Positions 1 to 7,407 of a DNA stretch of 9,724 nt are shown in pieces. The translations under genes and the position numbers were made by a program. The DNA comes from an uncultured Bdellovibrio sp. (GTDB lineage: Bacteria; Bdellovibrionota; Bdellovibrionia; Bdellovibrionales; Bdellovibrionaceae): the NCBI GenBank assembly GCA_937871355.1, contig CALMPX010000471.1, forward strand, positions 1 through 9,724, read 5' to 3'. Positions within the stretch are counted from its first letter, which is position 1. Each line of letters opens with the position of its first letter. The notes beneath the pieces were generated by a model. The model was not told the DNA's origin and did no database searches. It worked only from the letters and a program-made list of their open reading frames with translations.

Positions 1-1
1 C

Positions 2-538
2 GTCAATTTAATGGCAGCGGCGACTTTGGCTTACGCTGTCGGCATGCCTCCTGAGAAAATTTGGCACAGCTTAGCCAAGTGTCATTCCAGCTGGGGGCGA
101 AATCAGTTTATCAAAGGAAAAAACCAAGTTGATATTTTGTTTGATGGGTATAATGCTAATCCGGATAGTATGAATGCTCTGATTCAAAATATCAGTACGC
201 TTGAAATTGAAGGACGTAAGATAGCTGTTATTGGTCAAATGAAAGAGATGGGAGCAAAATCACCAGAGCTCCACGAAGAATTAGGTTTTTTGGTCGGCTC
301 TCAAAAGGTAGACAAAGTTTTTTTTATCGGAGAAAATCTTAAAGATTTTGAAGCCGGTTTAAAAAAAGCTAGATATGAAAACTATATAATTGATATTGAT
401 CTAACGCCATCGGTGAAGGAAGCGTTTCTTAACTACATAAAACCCCATGATTTTATATTTATTAAAGGATCGCGTGGCATTAAAACCGAACGCTTTGTGG
501 ATTTATGTGAACCATTGAATTGGAATAGTAAATACTAA
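2..538 (+). CDS. murF: MurF, UDP-MurNAc-tripeptide:D-Ala-D-Ala ligase, C-terminal part
   Basis: Cytoplasmic ATP-dependent ligase that adds D-Ala-D-Ala to UDP-MurNAc-tripeptide, completing the pentapeptide precursor. The reading frame is open from base 2, so the window edge cuts the gene. The 178 codons present are roughly the last 40% of a usual MurF of about 450 residues; the ATP P-loop lies outside. Visible family motifs are the NLMAAATLA helix at the start, the FDGYNANPDSM stretch (around bases 140-172), VIGQMKEMG followed by LHEELG, and KGSRGIKTERF near the end. Together these are the end of the central domain and the C-terminal domain of a Mur ligase and fit MurF better than MurC, MurD or MurE. 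It ends in TAA, 11 bases before a small membrane protein gene. In a typical dcw cluster mraY would follow directly; here two minus-strand genes intervene. Confidence 0.93.
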   Translation, partial: VNLMAAATLAYAVGMPPEKIWHSLAKCHSSWGRNQFIKGKNQVDILFDGYNANPDSMNALIQNISTLEIEGRKIAVIGQMKEMGAKSPELHEELGFLVGSQKVDKVFFIGENLKDFEAGLKKARYENYIIDIDLTPSVKEAFLNYIKPHDFIFIKGSRGIKTERFVDLCEPLNWNSKY

Positions 539-549
539 CAAGGACGAAT

Positions 550-684
550 ATGTTTATTTTTAATTTTATCAAAGAGAAAGTTAAAAAACATGGTTGGAGA
601 GCTGCCGTTGTCATATTTTTCTATTATCTGATCAGGGACCTCACGCTCTATGTGGCGATCCCGTACTTTATTTTAAACAAATAA
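550..684 (+). CDS. Small membrane protein, 44 residues
   Basis: Short ORF starting at ATG 550, preceded by the Shine-Dalgarno-like AAGGACG at 540-546, and ending in TAA. Residues 1-17 carry several lysines, a histidine and an arginine (KEKVKKHGWR). Residues 18-42 form one hydrophobic stretch (AAVVIFFYYLIRDLTLYVAIPYFIL) interrupted by an Arg-Asp pair at 29-30, so a single-pass inner membrane protein with a basic cytoplasmic N-terminus is likely. The spacing of 11 bases after murF implies co-transcription and perhaps coupled translation. I recall short hypothetical proteins with a similar YLIRD...LY..IPY pattern in other bacteria, but cannot name a family or function. A role in wall synthesis is only guessed from position. 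It stops one base before the stop codon of the convergent gene at 686. Confidence 0.62.
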   Translation: MFIFNFIKEKVKKHGWRAAVVIFFYYLIRDLTLYVAIPYFILNK

Positions 685-685
685 G

Positions 686-1852
686 TTATAACCCACCAGC
701 ATTTAAAGGTTTTTGATTGCAAATAAAACTTCCGATTTTGGCCCGTTCTGCGCAAAACTTTTTATTTTGTTTTATCATTTGCTCGATTTCTAAATCATCC
801 CATTTTAAGGGAAGAATATTATTAAGTTCATTTCCAGATTCAATCACGGCCAGAGCCTGTTTTAATGTGTGTTTATTTTTCTCCAGATTCAAATTTCCGA
901 TCCGGACTGAATCTTCGGTCACTTCGACATCTTGGCTCATGATGATTTTGGCATTCGCGTCCACCGTAATTAATTTAACGGACTGCTCAGCTTTTTCATT
1001 GATATCCCAAGCACGTAAAGTGAATGAGCCATCAGCCTGAATTTCGTTAGCTTCAAAAATTTGAAGAACATGGATCCATTGTTCTTTACTCATGACGTTG
1101 TCATTATATTTGGATAAATAAACAATAGGGTTGTAACCGTAAGCGATACGCTGAGCTAAGCTGTCACGAACTTTTTGCATATCTTCAAGATCAGGTTGTT
1201 TATTGACGGATAACAATCCCGCTAAGCCTTGGAATAAATTAATATTGGTGACTTGCCACTGGTGAACAATAAGTTGTTTGATGTAAAGTCCAAGTTGTCT
1301 ATTTGATGACAACATATATGTATTGGCAAATCCGGGAATAATCGTCATTTTGTTGTTCATGATGTCATCTAATTTAGCTTTATAAAAAGAAAACCATGCC
1401 GGTGTTCCTTTGGCCGGGACCACTTGTTTTTCAGTATTTTCTTTATCATAGAGAGCCATCATATTAATCTTACGCAGAGTTGTTGAAAAACCGGCGCAAA
1501 AACCGAATTCGGCCTGAACGACTTCGGCCATGTCGGGAACATTATTATAGAACGAAAATGACCAGTCACGAGACGGTTTTAAGCGATCAGATGTTGCATT
1601 AAACAGGTTAAAAGGCGAATTCTCAGGATCAGCGGCATGCAGTTTTTCTAACTTAGGAAATTGATTTAATCCTAATAGGGCTAATAAATTTCCACCCATA
1701 TTCTTTGGTAAGTTTTTAAAATAAACGTGAGCCCCTTTTTTGGCGATTTCTGTTTGCGTGGGAAGTATAGGTTTCGCGCTAGGTTTAATCGCTTGAGCAC
1801 GAAGTTGCAAAGTCATAGCAGTCATTAATAGTGCCGTTATTAATTTGGACAT
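686..1852 (-). CDS. Secreted protein of unknown function, 388 residues
   Basis: I do not recognise this protein. The frame can be extended to a GTG at 1876, but the ATG at 1852 is preferred: it has GAGGAG five bases upstream and gives a clean signal peptide. Residues 1-21 have a short basic start, a hydrophobic core (ITALLMTAMTLQL) and an AQA cleavage site before IKPSAKP. There is no Cys at the cleavage site, so it is not a lipoprotein, and no other membrane segment is evident. The mature part is mixed alpha/beta, with three Cys residues at 119, 367 and 378; the last two, near the C-terminus, could form a disulphide. The sequence FGFCAGFSTTLRK near 117-129 is the most motif-like stretch. It sits downstream of queF on the same strand, 170 bases away, and is probably transcribed separately. 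A periplasmic or exported lineage-specific protein is the most that can be said. Confidence 0.72.
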   Translation of the reverse strand: MSKLITALLMTAMTLQLRAQAIKPSAKPILPTQTEIAKKGAHVYFKNLPKNMGGNLLALLGLNQFPKLEKLHAADPENSPFNLFNATSDRLKPSRDWSFSFYNNVPDMAEVVQAEFGFCAGFSTTLRKINMMALYDKENTEKQVVPAKGTPAWFSFYKAKLDDIMNNKMTIIPGFANTYMLSSNRQLGLYIKQLIVHQWQVTNINLFQGLAGLLSVNKQPDLEDMQKVRDSLAQRIAYGYNPIVYLSKYNDNVMSKEQWIHVLQIFEANEIQADGSFTLRAWDINEKAEQSVKLITVDANAKIIMSQDVEVTEDSVRIGNLNLEKNKHTLKQALAVIESGNELNNILPLKWDDLEIEQMIKQNKKFCAERAKIGSFICNQKPLNAGGL

Positions 1853-2022
1853 GGAATCTCCTCGTAAATGACTCACTTAAGATAAAGGAGAAGGTCCTAA
1901 AAATGCTAATTTATTCATATTCTTCGATAGAAAAAAAATTTCAATACCGAGGATTAAGTATTAAATTCAAAAAAACATAAGACTGTAAAAGAGTTCGACA
2001 GCATAAAGTTATGATAGACTTT
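1853..2022. other. Intergenic region between queF and the secreted protein gene
   Basis: A 170-base AT-rich gap, with both flanking genes on the minus strand. It should hold the end of the queF transcript and the promoter of the downstream gene. Reading the minus strand, a weak hairpin CTGT...ACAG (about 1982-2000) followed a few bases later by a run of seven T (around 1970-1976) could end the queF transcript, but the stem is only four to five pairs. For the downstream gene, TTGAAA with TATGAA 19 bases later is a poor promoter candidate. I see no RNA gene or repeat here. Confidence 0.35.
1858..1863 (-). promoter_or_regulatory. Ribosome binding site that fixes the start of the secreted protein
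   Basis: On the minus strand GAGGAG stands five bases before ATG 1852. It lies inside the extension that a GTG start at 1876 would translate, and supports the ATG, after which the signal peptide begins directly. Confidence 0.7.
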
Positions 2023-2556
2023 TTAGTAAACCTGATTAAGATCGCAAGAGTATTTTCCCGGAGCATAATTCAGCAAACGCTCGTGGTGTATTTTTTTAAA
2101 ATCAGCGGATCCATCATGAGCGGAAGCAAAAGGGAAAATAGCAATGCCACCTCGTGGAGTAAATTCGCCAATAACTTCAATATATTTTGGTATTAAAAGG
2201 TTCACTAAATCATTACAAATCGTTTGAATGCAATCTTCGTGGAAATCACCGTGATTTCTGAATCCAAATAAATAAAGTTTCATGGATTTACTTTCCACCA
2301 TTTTTTTTCCAGCAATGTAATTAATAAATATTTTTGCAAAATCAGGTTGGCCGGTCTTAGGACATAACGATGTAAATTCAGTGCAAACAAAAGTTGTCCA
2401 GGCCACAGCGTTTGGATTTTTATTGTCGAACGCTTCAAGATGATCGAAAGAATATTTTAAATTGTAATCTGTGTTTGATTCTCCGAGTTTGAAATTTTTC
2501 AATTCGCTTTGTCTTGAGCTCTTTTTTGTTTTTTTTGAAGTGATTGTTTTTTTCAT
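2023..2556 (-). CDS. queF: QueF, NADPH-dependent preQ0 reductase
   Basis: Reduces the nitrile of 7-cyano-7-deazaguanine (preQ0) to the amine preQ1 with two NADPH, a cytoplasmic step in queuosine synthesis for tRNA wobble position 34. With the ATG at 2556 the protein has 177 residues, the size of the short single-domain (YkvM-like) class. The motif EFTSLCPKTGQPDFA holds the nucleophilic Cys65 that forms the thioimide, and the proton donor Asp72. The QueF signature ESKSMKLYL is at 88-96, followed by FRNHGDFHEDC. The first 20 or so residues are rich in Lys, Ser and Thr and look like an unconserved extension. An upstream TTG at 2577 could extend the frame by seven codons but would translate through the AAGGAG ribosome binding site. 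The predicted leader is about 15 bases, leaving no room for a preQ1 riboswitch. The gene is divergent from mraY and unrelated to wall synthesis. Confidence 0.95.
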   Translation of the reverse strand: MKKTITSKKTKKSSRQSELKNFKLGESNTDYNLKYSFDHLEAFDNKNPNAVAWTTFVCTEFTSLCPKTGQPDFAKIFINYIAGKKMVESKSMKLYLFGFRNHGDFHEDCIQTICNDLVNLLIPKYIEVIGEFTPRGGIAIFPFASAHDGSADFKKIHHERLLNYAPGKYSCDLNQVY

Positions 2557-2559
2557 AAA

Positions 2560-2565
2560 CTCCTT
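2560..2565 (-). promoter_or_regulatory. queF ribosome binding site
   Basis: On the minus strand AAGGAG stands three bases before ATG 2556. The match to the anti-Shine-Dalgarno sequence is strong but the spacer is short. It supports the ATG over the TTG at 2577, which would place this site inside the coding sequence. Confidence 0.6.
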
Positions 2566-2577
2566 AGATTTCAACAA

Positions 2578-2606
2578 TTTATAAAGTTTCTCTTGAGTTT
2601 TTGCAA
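2578..2606 (-). promoter_or_regulatory. Sigma70-type promoter of queF
   Basis: On the minus strand TTGCAA (2601-2606, 4 of 6 to TTGACA) and TATAAA (2578-2583, 5 of 6 to TATAAT) are separated by exactly 17 bases. Transcription would start near 2571, giving a leader of about 15 bases that still contains the AAGGAG site. Position, spacing and -10 quality make this the best promoter in the window. Confidence 0.6.
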
Positions 2607-2622
2607 TACTTTATGTTAGGGT
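2593..2622 (+). promoter_or_regulatory. Possible mraY promoter with extended -10
   Basis: TTGAGT (2593-2598, 4 of 6) is followed after 18 bases by TAGGGT (2617-2622), which keeps only the T, A and final T of the -10 box but is preceded by TG at 2614-2615 as in extended -10 promoters. Transcription would begin at about the mraY ATG at 2629. The match is weak. The real promoter may instead lie within queF. Confidence 0.22.
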
Positions 2623-2628
2623 GTGCAG

Positions 2629-3705
2629 ATGTTATATCAATGGCTTTATTCATTATCAGATCAGTCTCCACTTTTTAACGTCTTTAGATACATCACTGTC
2701 AGAACTTTTGTCGCCTTTTTCTCAAGTTTCTTTCTTTGCTTAATATGGGGCCCAGCCTTCATTGAAAAGCTTAAAATCATGAGCTTCGGACAATCTATTC
2801 GCGATGATGGCCCCGAAGGGCACAAGAAAAAGGCAGGCACGCCGACGATGGGGGGAGGACTCGTTCTTCTGACATCATTAGTGCCGATTCTTTTGTGGAT
2901 GGATTTGCGAAATCCGTTGGTTCTGGCTGCTATTTTCATTACGTGGACATTTGGTTTGGTGGGATTCGTTGACGACTATTTAAAAGTATCAAAAAAAAAT
3001 ACCAAGGGTTTGTCGGGAAAAATCCGCCTCTTTCTTGAATTTTTGATATCCGCAGCGACATTGTATGTGCTTATTAAGTATTTTAATTTCAGTACGTCAT
3101 TAAGCTTTCCCTTTATCAAACATTGGGTTTTTGATCTCGGTTATTTTTATATTGTCTTAGGCTCAGTTGTCATCGTGGGAACAGCCAATGCTGTTAACTT
3201 TACCGATGGTCTTGATGGGCTAGCGATTGTGCCCATCGTTGTATCAGGTATTACCTTGGCATTATTTGCCTATGTCGCGGGTCATGTGACGATCGCTAAT
3301 TATCTGCAAATTCCTCATGTGGCCGGTGTCGGAGAGTTAACTCCTTATGCCGGAGCTATCATCGGCGCGGGTCTGGGCTTTCTTTGGTTTAATGCTTACC
3401 CGGCGCAGATGTTTATGGGAGATGTCGGAAGTCTCAGTCTTGGCGGCTTTTTAGGAGTCATGGCCGTTTTGACCAAGAATGAAATTTTAATGATTTTATT
3501 AGGTGGCGTATTTGTCGTTGAAGCGCTATCAGTCATCACCCAGGTCGCTTCATTTAAGATGACCGGAAAAAGAATTTTTAAAATGGCGCCGATTCATCAT
3601 CATTATGAGAAACAAGGTTTGGACGAAACAAAAATTACGGTGCGCTTTTGGATCATCTCCATTCTTTTAGCCGTATTAAGTATAGCTTCATTGAAGTTAA
3701 GATAG
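2629..3705 (+). CDS. mraY: MraY, phospho-MurNAc-pentapeptide translocase
   Basis: Integral membrane enzyme that transfers phospho-MurNAc-pentapeptide from UDP to undecaprenyl phosphate, forming lipid I. The 358-residue length is normal for MraY and about ten hydrophobic segments are visible. Conserved cytoplasmic motifs: DDGPEGHKKKAGTPTMGG (59-76), the Asp pair of GFVDDYLK (115-116), NFTDGLDG (190-197), MFMGDVGS with the metal-binding Asp265, and MAPIHHHYE (319-327) that contacts the nucleotide. The ATG at 2629 is preferred over the GTG two codons earlier because MLYQWLY is a typical MraY beginning and AGGG at 2618-2621 sits seven bases upstream. It is the first gene of the second dcw block. 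The 72-base gap to the divergent queF must contain or adjoin its promoter. murD follows after 67 AT-rich bases without a convincing terminator. Confidence 0.96.
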   Translation: MLYQWLYSLSDQSPLFNVFRYITVRTFVAFFSSFFLCLIWGPAFIEKLKIMSFGQSIRDDGPEGHKKKAGTPTMGGGLVLLTSLVPILLWMDLRNPLVLAAIFITWTFGLVGFVDDYLKVSKKNTKGLSGKIRLFLEFLISAATLYVLIKYFNFSTSLSFPFIKHWVFDLGYFYIVLGSVVIVGTANAVNFTDGLDGLAIVPIVVSGITLALFAYVAGHVTIANYLQIPHVAGVGELTPYAGAIIGAGLGFLWFNAYPAQMFMGDVGSLSLGGFLGVMAVLTKNEILMILLGGVFVVEALSVITQVASFKMTGKRIFKMAPIHHHYEKQGLDETKITVRFWIISILLAVLSIASLKLR

Positions 3706-3772
3706 TTTTTAAATAAAGCTGTCAGTTTTCGATATTTTTTAAAAATTAAAAAGAGAGATTAAGGAAGTACCT

Positions 3773-5164
3773 ATGTGGAAAGAAGTTTCGGAATTAAAAG
3801 ATAAAAAGATACTGATTGTTGGTTTGGGAAAAACAGGAGTCTCTTTAGCTAAGTTTTTAACAAAACACGAAGCTCAAGTGACCGTGACGGATCACAAATC
3901 AAAACCAGAATTATCTTCACAATTAGATTTATTGGATGGCTACACCAATATCAAATTTGAATTGGGCTCTCATTCGCCGAAGACATTCTTGTCGCAAGAC
4001 CTGGTGGTTTTGTCTCCTGGAGTGGCTCCTCATTTGAAAATTTTTGAATATGCTCGTCAGCAAGGCGTAAAAATCACTGGCGAATTTGAATTTTCATCGG
4101 GATTCATCAAAGAACCGATCGTCGCGATTACCGGTACCAATGGTAAAACGACCATTGCTCGCTTAGCTGAACTTATGCTTAAAAACAGCGGTGTGGATGT
4201 GTGGGTTGGTGGATCGAATGAAAATCCAATTACAAATTATTTATTAGAAGAAAAAAAAGCTAAAGTTGTTTTAGCTGAAGTTTCAGGATTCATGTTGGAA
4301 CATTGTGTGAATTTTGCCCCAGCGAACATTGTCTTCTGTAATTTAGCTGAAAATCATTTAGATCGTTACAGATCAATGGAAGATTATGTGAACGCCAAGC
4401 GTAAGGTTTTTAAAAACACGAACCAAGCGACAACGTCTATTCTCAATGCGGATGATAATGCTGTCGTTGAATTGGCACGTGATCCTTCAGTTCAACGTGG
4501 TCGTATATTTTACTTCTCTCGTAAGCCAGCATTAGAACCTCAAATCATGAACATCGGCGGGGCCGTTAATATCGGAACTGAAATTCGTGTTCGCACGGGT
4601 CCTGAAATTGAAACTTTCAGCGTTAAAAATATTAAACTTAAAGGTAAGCACTCGATCGAGAATGTCATGGCATCACTGTTGTTGGCTCGTGAATACGGAG
4701 CCACAGCCGAGGCCATTCAACTAGCTATCGATAGCTTCATAGGTTTGCGCCATCGTTTAGAATATGTTCGTAAAGTTGGCGGAGTACTCTTCTACAACGA
4801 TTCAAAAGCCACAAACGTTCACGCTGTTATTCGGGCTTTGGATTGTTTTGATGAAAATGTTATTTTGATTGCTGGCGGTAAAGATACCAATTTGAACTAT
4901 GAGCCTCTCGCCAATATGATTAAACGTAAAGTTAAGACTTTGATCTTGGTCGGGGAAGCTAAAGAACGTATTAATCGTGATTTAGGCGATTTCTGCGAAA
5001 CCTATTTGATTGGAACATTCGAAGAAGCAGTCCTCATTGCTTACCAAAAGTCTAGGATTTCAGATGTGGTACTGTTGTCTCCAGCCTGTTCAAGTTTTGA
5101 TATGTTCGATAGCTACGAAGAACGTGGAAACTACTTCAAAGAGATCATTAATAAATTTAAATAA
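3773..5164 (+). CDS. murD: MurD, UDP-MurNAc-L-Ala:D-Glu ligase
   Basis: Cytoplasmic ligase adding D-glutamate to UDP-MurNAc-L-Ala using ATP. It has 463 residues, normal for MurD. The N-terminal Rossmann-type domain starts KKILIVGLGKTGVSLAKFL (11-29). The ATP P-loop is ITGTNGKTT (119-127). EVSGFMLE (169-176) replaces the more usual ELSSFQLE. NLAENHLDRY (190-199) holds the conserved metal-binding His195. Lys209 of NAKRKVF matches the carbamylated lysine, HRLE is at 327-330, YNDSKATN at 341-348, and SPACSSFDMF (436-445) marks the C-terminal domain. A small deviation is Asn194, where the family usually has Asp before His. The ATG has AAGGA seven bases upstream. ftsW follows after 40 bases. Confidence 0.96.
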   Translation: MWKEVSELKDKKILIVGLGKTGVSLAKFLTKHEAQVTVTDHKSKPELSSQLDLLDGYTNIKFELGSHSPKTFLSQDLVVLSPGVAPHLKIFEYARQQGVKITGEFEFSSGFIKEPIVAITGTNGKTTIARLAELMLKNSGVDVWVGGSNENPITNYLLEEKKAKVVLAEVSGFMLEHCVNFAPANIVFCNLAENHLDRYRSMEDYVNAKRKVFKNTNQATTSILNADDNAVVELARDPSVQRGRIFYFSRKPALEPQIMNIGGAVNIGTEIRVRTGPEIETFSVKNIKLKGKHSIENVMASLLLAREYGATAEAIQLAIDSFIGLRHRLEYVRKVGGVLFYNDSKATNVHAVIRALDCFDENVILIAGGKDTNLNYEPLANMIKRKVKTLILVGEAKERINRDLGDFCETYLIGTFEEAVLIAYQKSRISDVVLLSPACSSFDMFDSYEERGNYFKEIINKFK

Positions 5165-5204
5165 TCTGGATGATATTTGGTGAAAGGCATGTTGAAATAA
5201 GAGA

Positions 5205-6311
5205 GTGAAACAACAATACTCTTTTAATTTAAAATTCCTTTCATCAAGTTTATTCGTTTCTCTTTTTGCTTTACTCGGTATCGGGTTGGTTCAGGTTTAT
5301 AGTTCAAGCTATATTTTTGCCATTGAATCCTATAACGACGGACTTTATTTTTTTAAAAAACAAGCTATCTTCACCGTGCTGGGATTGTTTGCTTTAGTCT
5401 TTGCCACCCAGATTCCTTTTGATAAAATTCGAAAATATGGCTGGATCATGTGGGCCATCAGTTTTTTGGGAATCTGCGCGACATTTATTCCTGGTTTAGG
5501 CGTTAAAGTCGGCGGAGCCCAACGATGGTTGCAACTTCCAATGGGATTTCGTTTCGAGCCCTCTGAACTGTTAAAAATCTCTTTCAGTTTTTTATTCGCC
5601 AGTCTGGTTTGTCGTCATCAAAATTATTTAAAAAATATTAAATGGGGTTGGTTATTTATCATCATCACGGCACCCTTGGTGGTGTTATTGAAGCAACCTG
5701 ATTTTGGTAGCTTCGCTATTATTTGTTTGGTGGCCGTCAGTCTTTTGTATATTCAAGGCTTAAACATCAAATGGCTTATGGGTGCGGGCATTGCTAGTAT
5801 TCCCGCATTATATATGTTGGTGTGGAATGTTCCTTATCGCAAAGCGCGTGTTCAAGCTTTCTTAGATCCGTGGTCAGATCCGGCGCAAAAAGGTTTTCAA
5901 GTGATTCAAAGTATGTTGTCCGTTCACTCCGGTGGACTGACCGGCCAGGGTTTAGGTCAGGGCCAAGGTAAATTATTCTTTTTACCCGAAGCGCATACTG
6001 ATTTCACCATGGCGGTTTTGGGTGAAGAATTAGGATTTATTGGAATTTTTGGTATTCTGGCTTTATACGGATTTGTTATTTTCCGTGGTTATCAAATCGC
6101 CATGAAAACCGAAGATCTATTTAAAAAGATTTTAGCTATTGGTTTGAGTACGACTTTTGCTTTGTCGGTATTTATTAATACCGGCGTTGTTATGGGCTTA
6201 CTTCCAACTAAAGGTTTAACGATGCCGTTTCTCAGTTACGGCGGAAGTTCTCTGATTATCTTTTGTTTTATGTTCGGAGTACTACTGAACGTAGAAATGT
6301 CAGAGCACTAG
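5205..6311 (+). CDS. ftsW: FtsW, septal peptidoglycan glycosyltransferase (SEDS family)
   Basis: Polytopic inner membrane protein that polymerises lipid II at the division site together with a class B penicillin-binding protein. It has 368 residues and about ten hydrophobic segments. SEDS motifs: GGAQRWLQLPMGFRFEPSELLK (103-124), KQPDFGS (163-169), then the large periplasmic loop with GGLTGQGLGQG (243-253) and PEAHTDF (261-267), whose Asp266 matches the proposed catalytic aspartate. PTKGLTMPFLSYGGSS (334-349) is the end signature. Its place between murD and murG points to FtsW rather than RodA or SpoVE, which look alike by sequence. The start is a GTG at 5205 with a weak ribosome binding site; a stop at 5193-5195 rules out any longer frame and there is no ATG nearby. 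Its TAG touches the murG ATG directly. Confidence 0.93.
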   Translation: MKQQYSFNLKFLSSSLFVSLFALLGIGLVQVYSSSYIFAIESYNDGLYFFKKQAIFTVLGLFALVFATQIPFDKIRKYGWIMWAISFLGICATFIPGLGVKVGGAQRWLQLPMGFRFEPSELLKISFSFLFASLVCRHQNYLKNIKWGWLFIIITAPLVVLLKQPDFGSFAIICLVAVSLLYIQGLNIKWLMGAGIASIPALYMLVWNVPYRKARVQAFLDPWSDPAQKGFQVIQSMLSVHSGGLTGQGLGQGQGKLFFLPEAHTDFTMAVLGEELGFIGIFGILALYGFVIFRGYQIAMKTEDLFKKILAIGLSTTFALSVFINTGVVMGLLPTKGLTMPFLSYGGSSLIIFCFMFGVLLNVEMSEH

Positions 6312-7397
6312 ATGAAAATTATTGTTGCCGGCGGAGGCACGGGTGGTCACATTTACCCCGCTATTTCCGTGGTTCAATCCTTACAAAAAATTGATCCCAC
6401 CGTCGAAGCCCTTTTTGTTGGAACACCATTAGGTTTAGAATCTAAAATTATTCCTCAAGCAGGTTACCGACTGGCTTTGATTCAAAGTGGAAAATTAAAC
6501 TTCTCGGGACAAATTGTTCAAAAAATAAAATCAATTTTAAAAATACCCGTAGGTTTGGCTCAATCACTTAAAATTTTATTAAAAGAGAAGCCAGATTTCG
6601 TTTTAGGCGTGGGAGGGTATGCCTCTGCTCCATTAGTATTTATGGCGGCTCTCATAGGTAAGCGCACGGCCATTTGGGAGCCTAATGCTCATCCAGGCCT
6701 GGCCAATCGCATTTTATCCTACTTCGTGGATAAGTCTTATCTTGTTTTCGGTGATGCAACCAAATATTTAAAATCAAAAAATAATCTCGTGTTGGGAATG
6801 CCATTAAGATCAGAAATTGAAGACTACACGGCCAACACAGTAAAAAAATCGATATTTACTATTCTTTGTTTCGGTGGCAGCCAAGGTTCAGTTTTCTTGA
6901 ATGATAAGATCAGTGATTTTGTTTTGCAGAATCCTGAAGTGGCCTCGAAACTCAAAGTGATCCATCAAACGGGCTCTCGTGATTTTAAACGCATGCAGGA
7001 AAAGTATAAAAACAATACGTCAGTTGAAATTCATGAATACATCTATGAAATGCCTAAATATTATAATCAGGCGGATCTATTGTTCTGCCGCGGTGGAGCC
7101 AGCACTCTCGCGGAGGCAGCCGCTTTTGGAGTTGTGCCCATAGTTGTTCCATTGCCCGCGGCCGATGACCATCAGCAACGGAACGCAGAGGCTCTGGTCA
7201 GAGAAAATGCTGGAATTATGTTTTTACAAACGGACTTTGATAGTGAACAATTTAAACAGCAGATTGCAAAATTGATCCAGGACAAGTCAGTTCTCAATGA
7301 AATGTCCGGGCGATTAAAGCAAATTGTAACAAAAGGTGCGGCTGGAAAAATCGCTCAAGATATTTTAGATACGGTCCACGCTTCACAAAATAAATAG
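6312..7397 (+). CDS. murG: MurG, lipid II-forming GlcNAc transferase
   Basis: Peripheral inner membrane glycosyltransferase (GT28) that adds GlcNAc from UDP-GlcNAc to lipid I, making lipid II. The protein of 361 residues has the family length. The N-terminal acceptor domain opens with the glycine loop GGGTGGH (7-13; His13 is the presumed base), followed by GVGGYAS (99-105) and WEPNAHPGLANR (122-133). The donor domain has CFGGSQGS (186-193), HQTGSRD (218-224), and the UDP-GlcNAc pocket CRGGASTLAEAAAFG (259-273) with Glu268, then ADDHQQRNA (284-292). The ATG follows the ftsW stop without any gap and has no clear Shine-Dalgarno sequence, so translation is probably coupled to ftsW. The overall wording of the protein is close to what I remember of Bdellovibrio MurG. 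Confidence 0.96.
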   Translation: MKIIVAGGGTGGHIYPAISVVQSLQKIDPTVEALFVGTPLGLESKIIPQAGYRLALIQSGKLNFSGQIVQKIKSILKIPVGLAQSLKILLKEKPDFVLGVGGYASAPLVFMAALIGKRTAIWEPNAHPGLANRILSYFVDKSYLVFGDATKYLKSKNNLVLGMPLRSEIEDYTANTVKKSIFTILCFGGSQGSVFLNDKISDFVLQNPEVASKLKVIHQTGSRDFKRMQEKYKNNTSVEIHEYIYEMPKYYNQADLLFCRGGASTLAEAAAFGVVPIVVPLPAADDHQQRNAEALVRENAGIMFLQTDFDSEQFKQQIAKLIQDKSVLNEMSGRLKQIVTKGAAGKIAQDILDTVHASQNK

Positions 7398-7407
7398 GAA
7401 TTTTTTA

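Noticed and set aside
686..720. Plus-strand terminator after the 44-residue gene (AACC...GGTTTTT)
   Set aside because: A four-pair stem with a 14-base loop is too weak.
1903..1980. 25-codon plus-strand ORF with GAAGG eight bases before its ATG, in the gap upstream of the secreted protein gene
   Set aside because: Very short, low complexity and AT-rich; the purine-rich run could occur by chance. No supporting feature.
1970..2000. Possible queF terminator (CTGT...ACAG hairpin, then T run on the minus strand)
   Set aside because: The stem has only four to five pairs, one a wobble, and the T run is several bases away. Mentioned under the intergenic region, not called as a terminator.
2011..2196. 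Plus-strand ORF opposite queF, and similar long antisense ORFs opposite murB and murC
   Set aside because: They are shadows of well-supported genes on the other strand and have no family motifs.
2556..2606. preQ1 riboswitch in front of queF
   Set aside because: The predicted leader is about 15 bases, too short for any preQ1 class, and no H-type pseudoknot pattern is visible.
3706..3772. Promoter or terminator between mraY and murD
   Set aside because: Only AT-rich sequence; the best match (TTGAAG with TAAAGC 17 bases later) has 3 of 6 in the -10 box and no hairpin is present.
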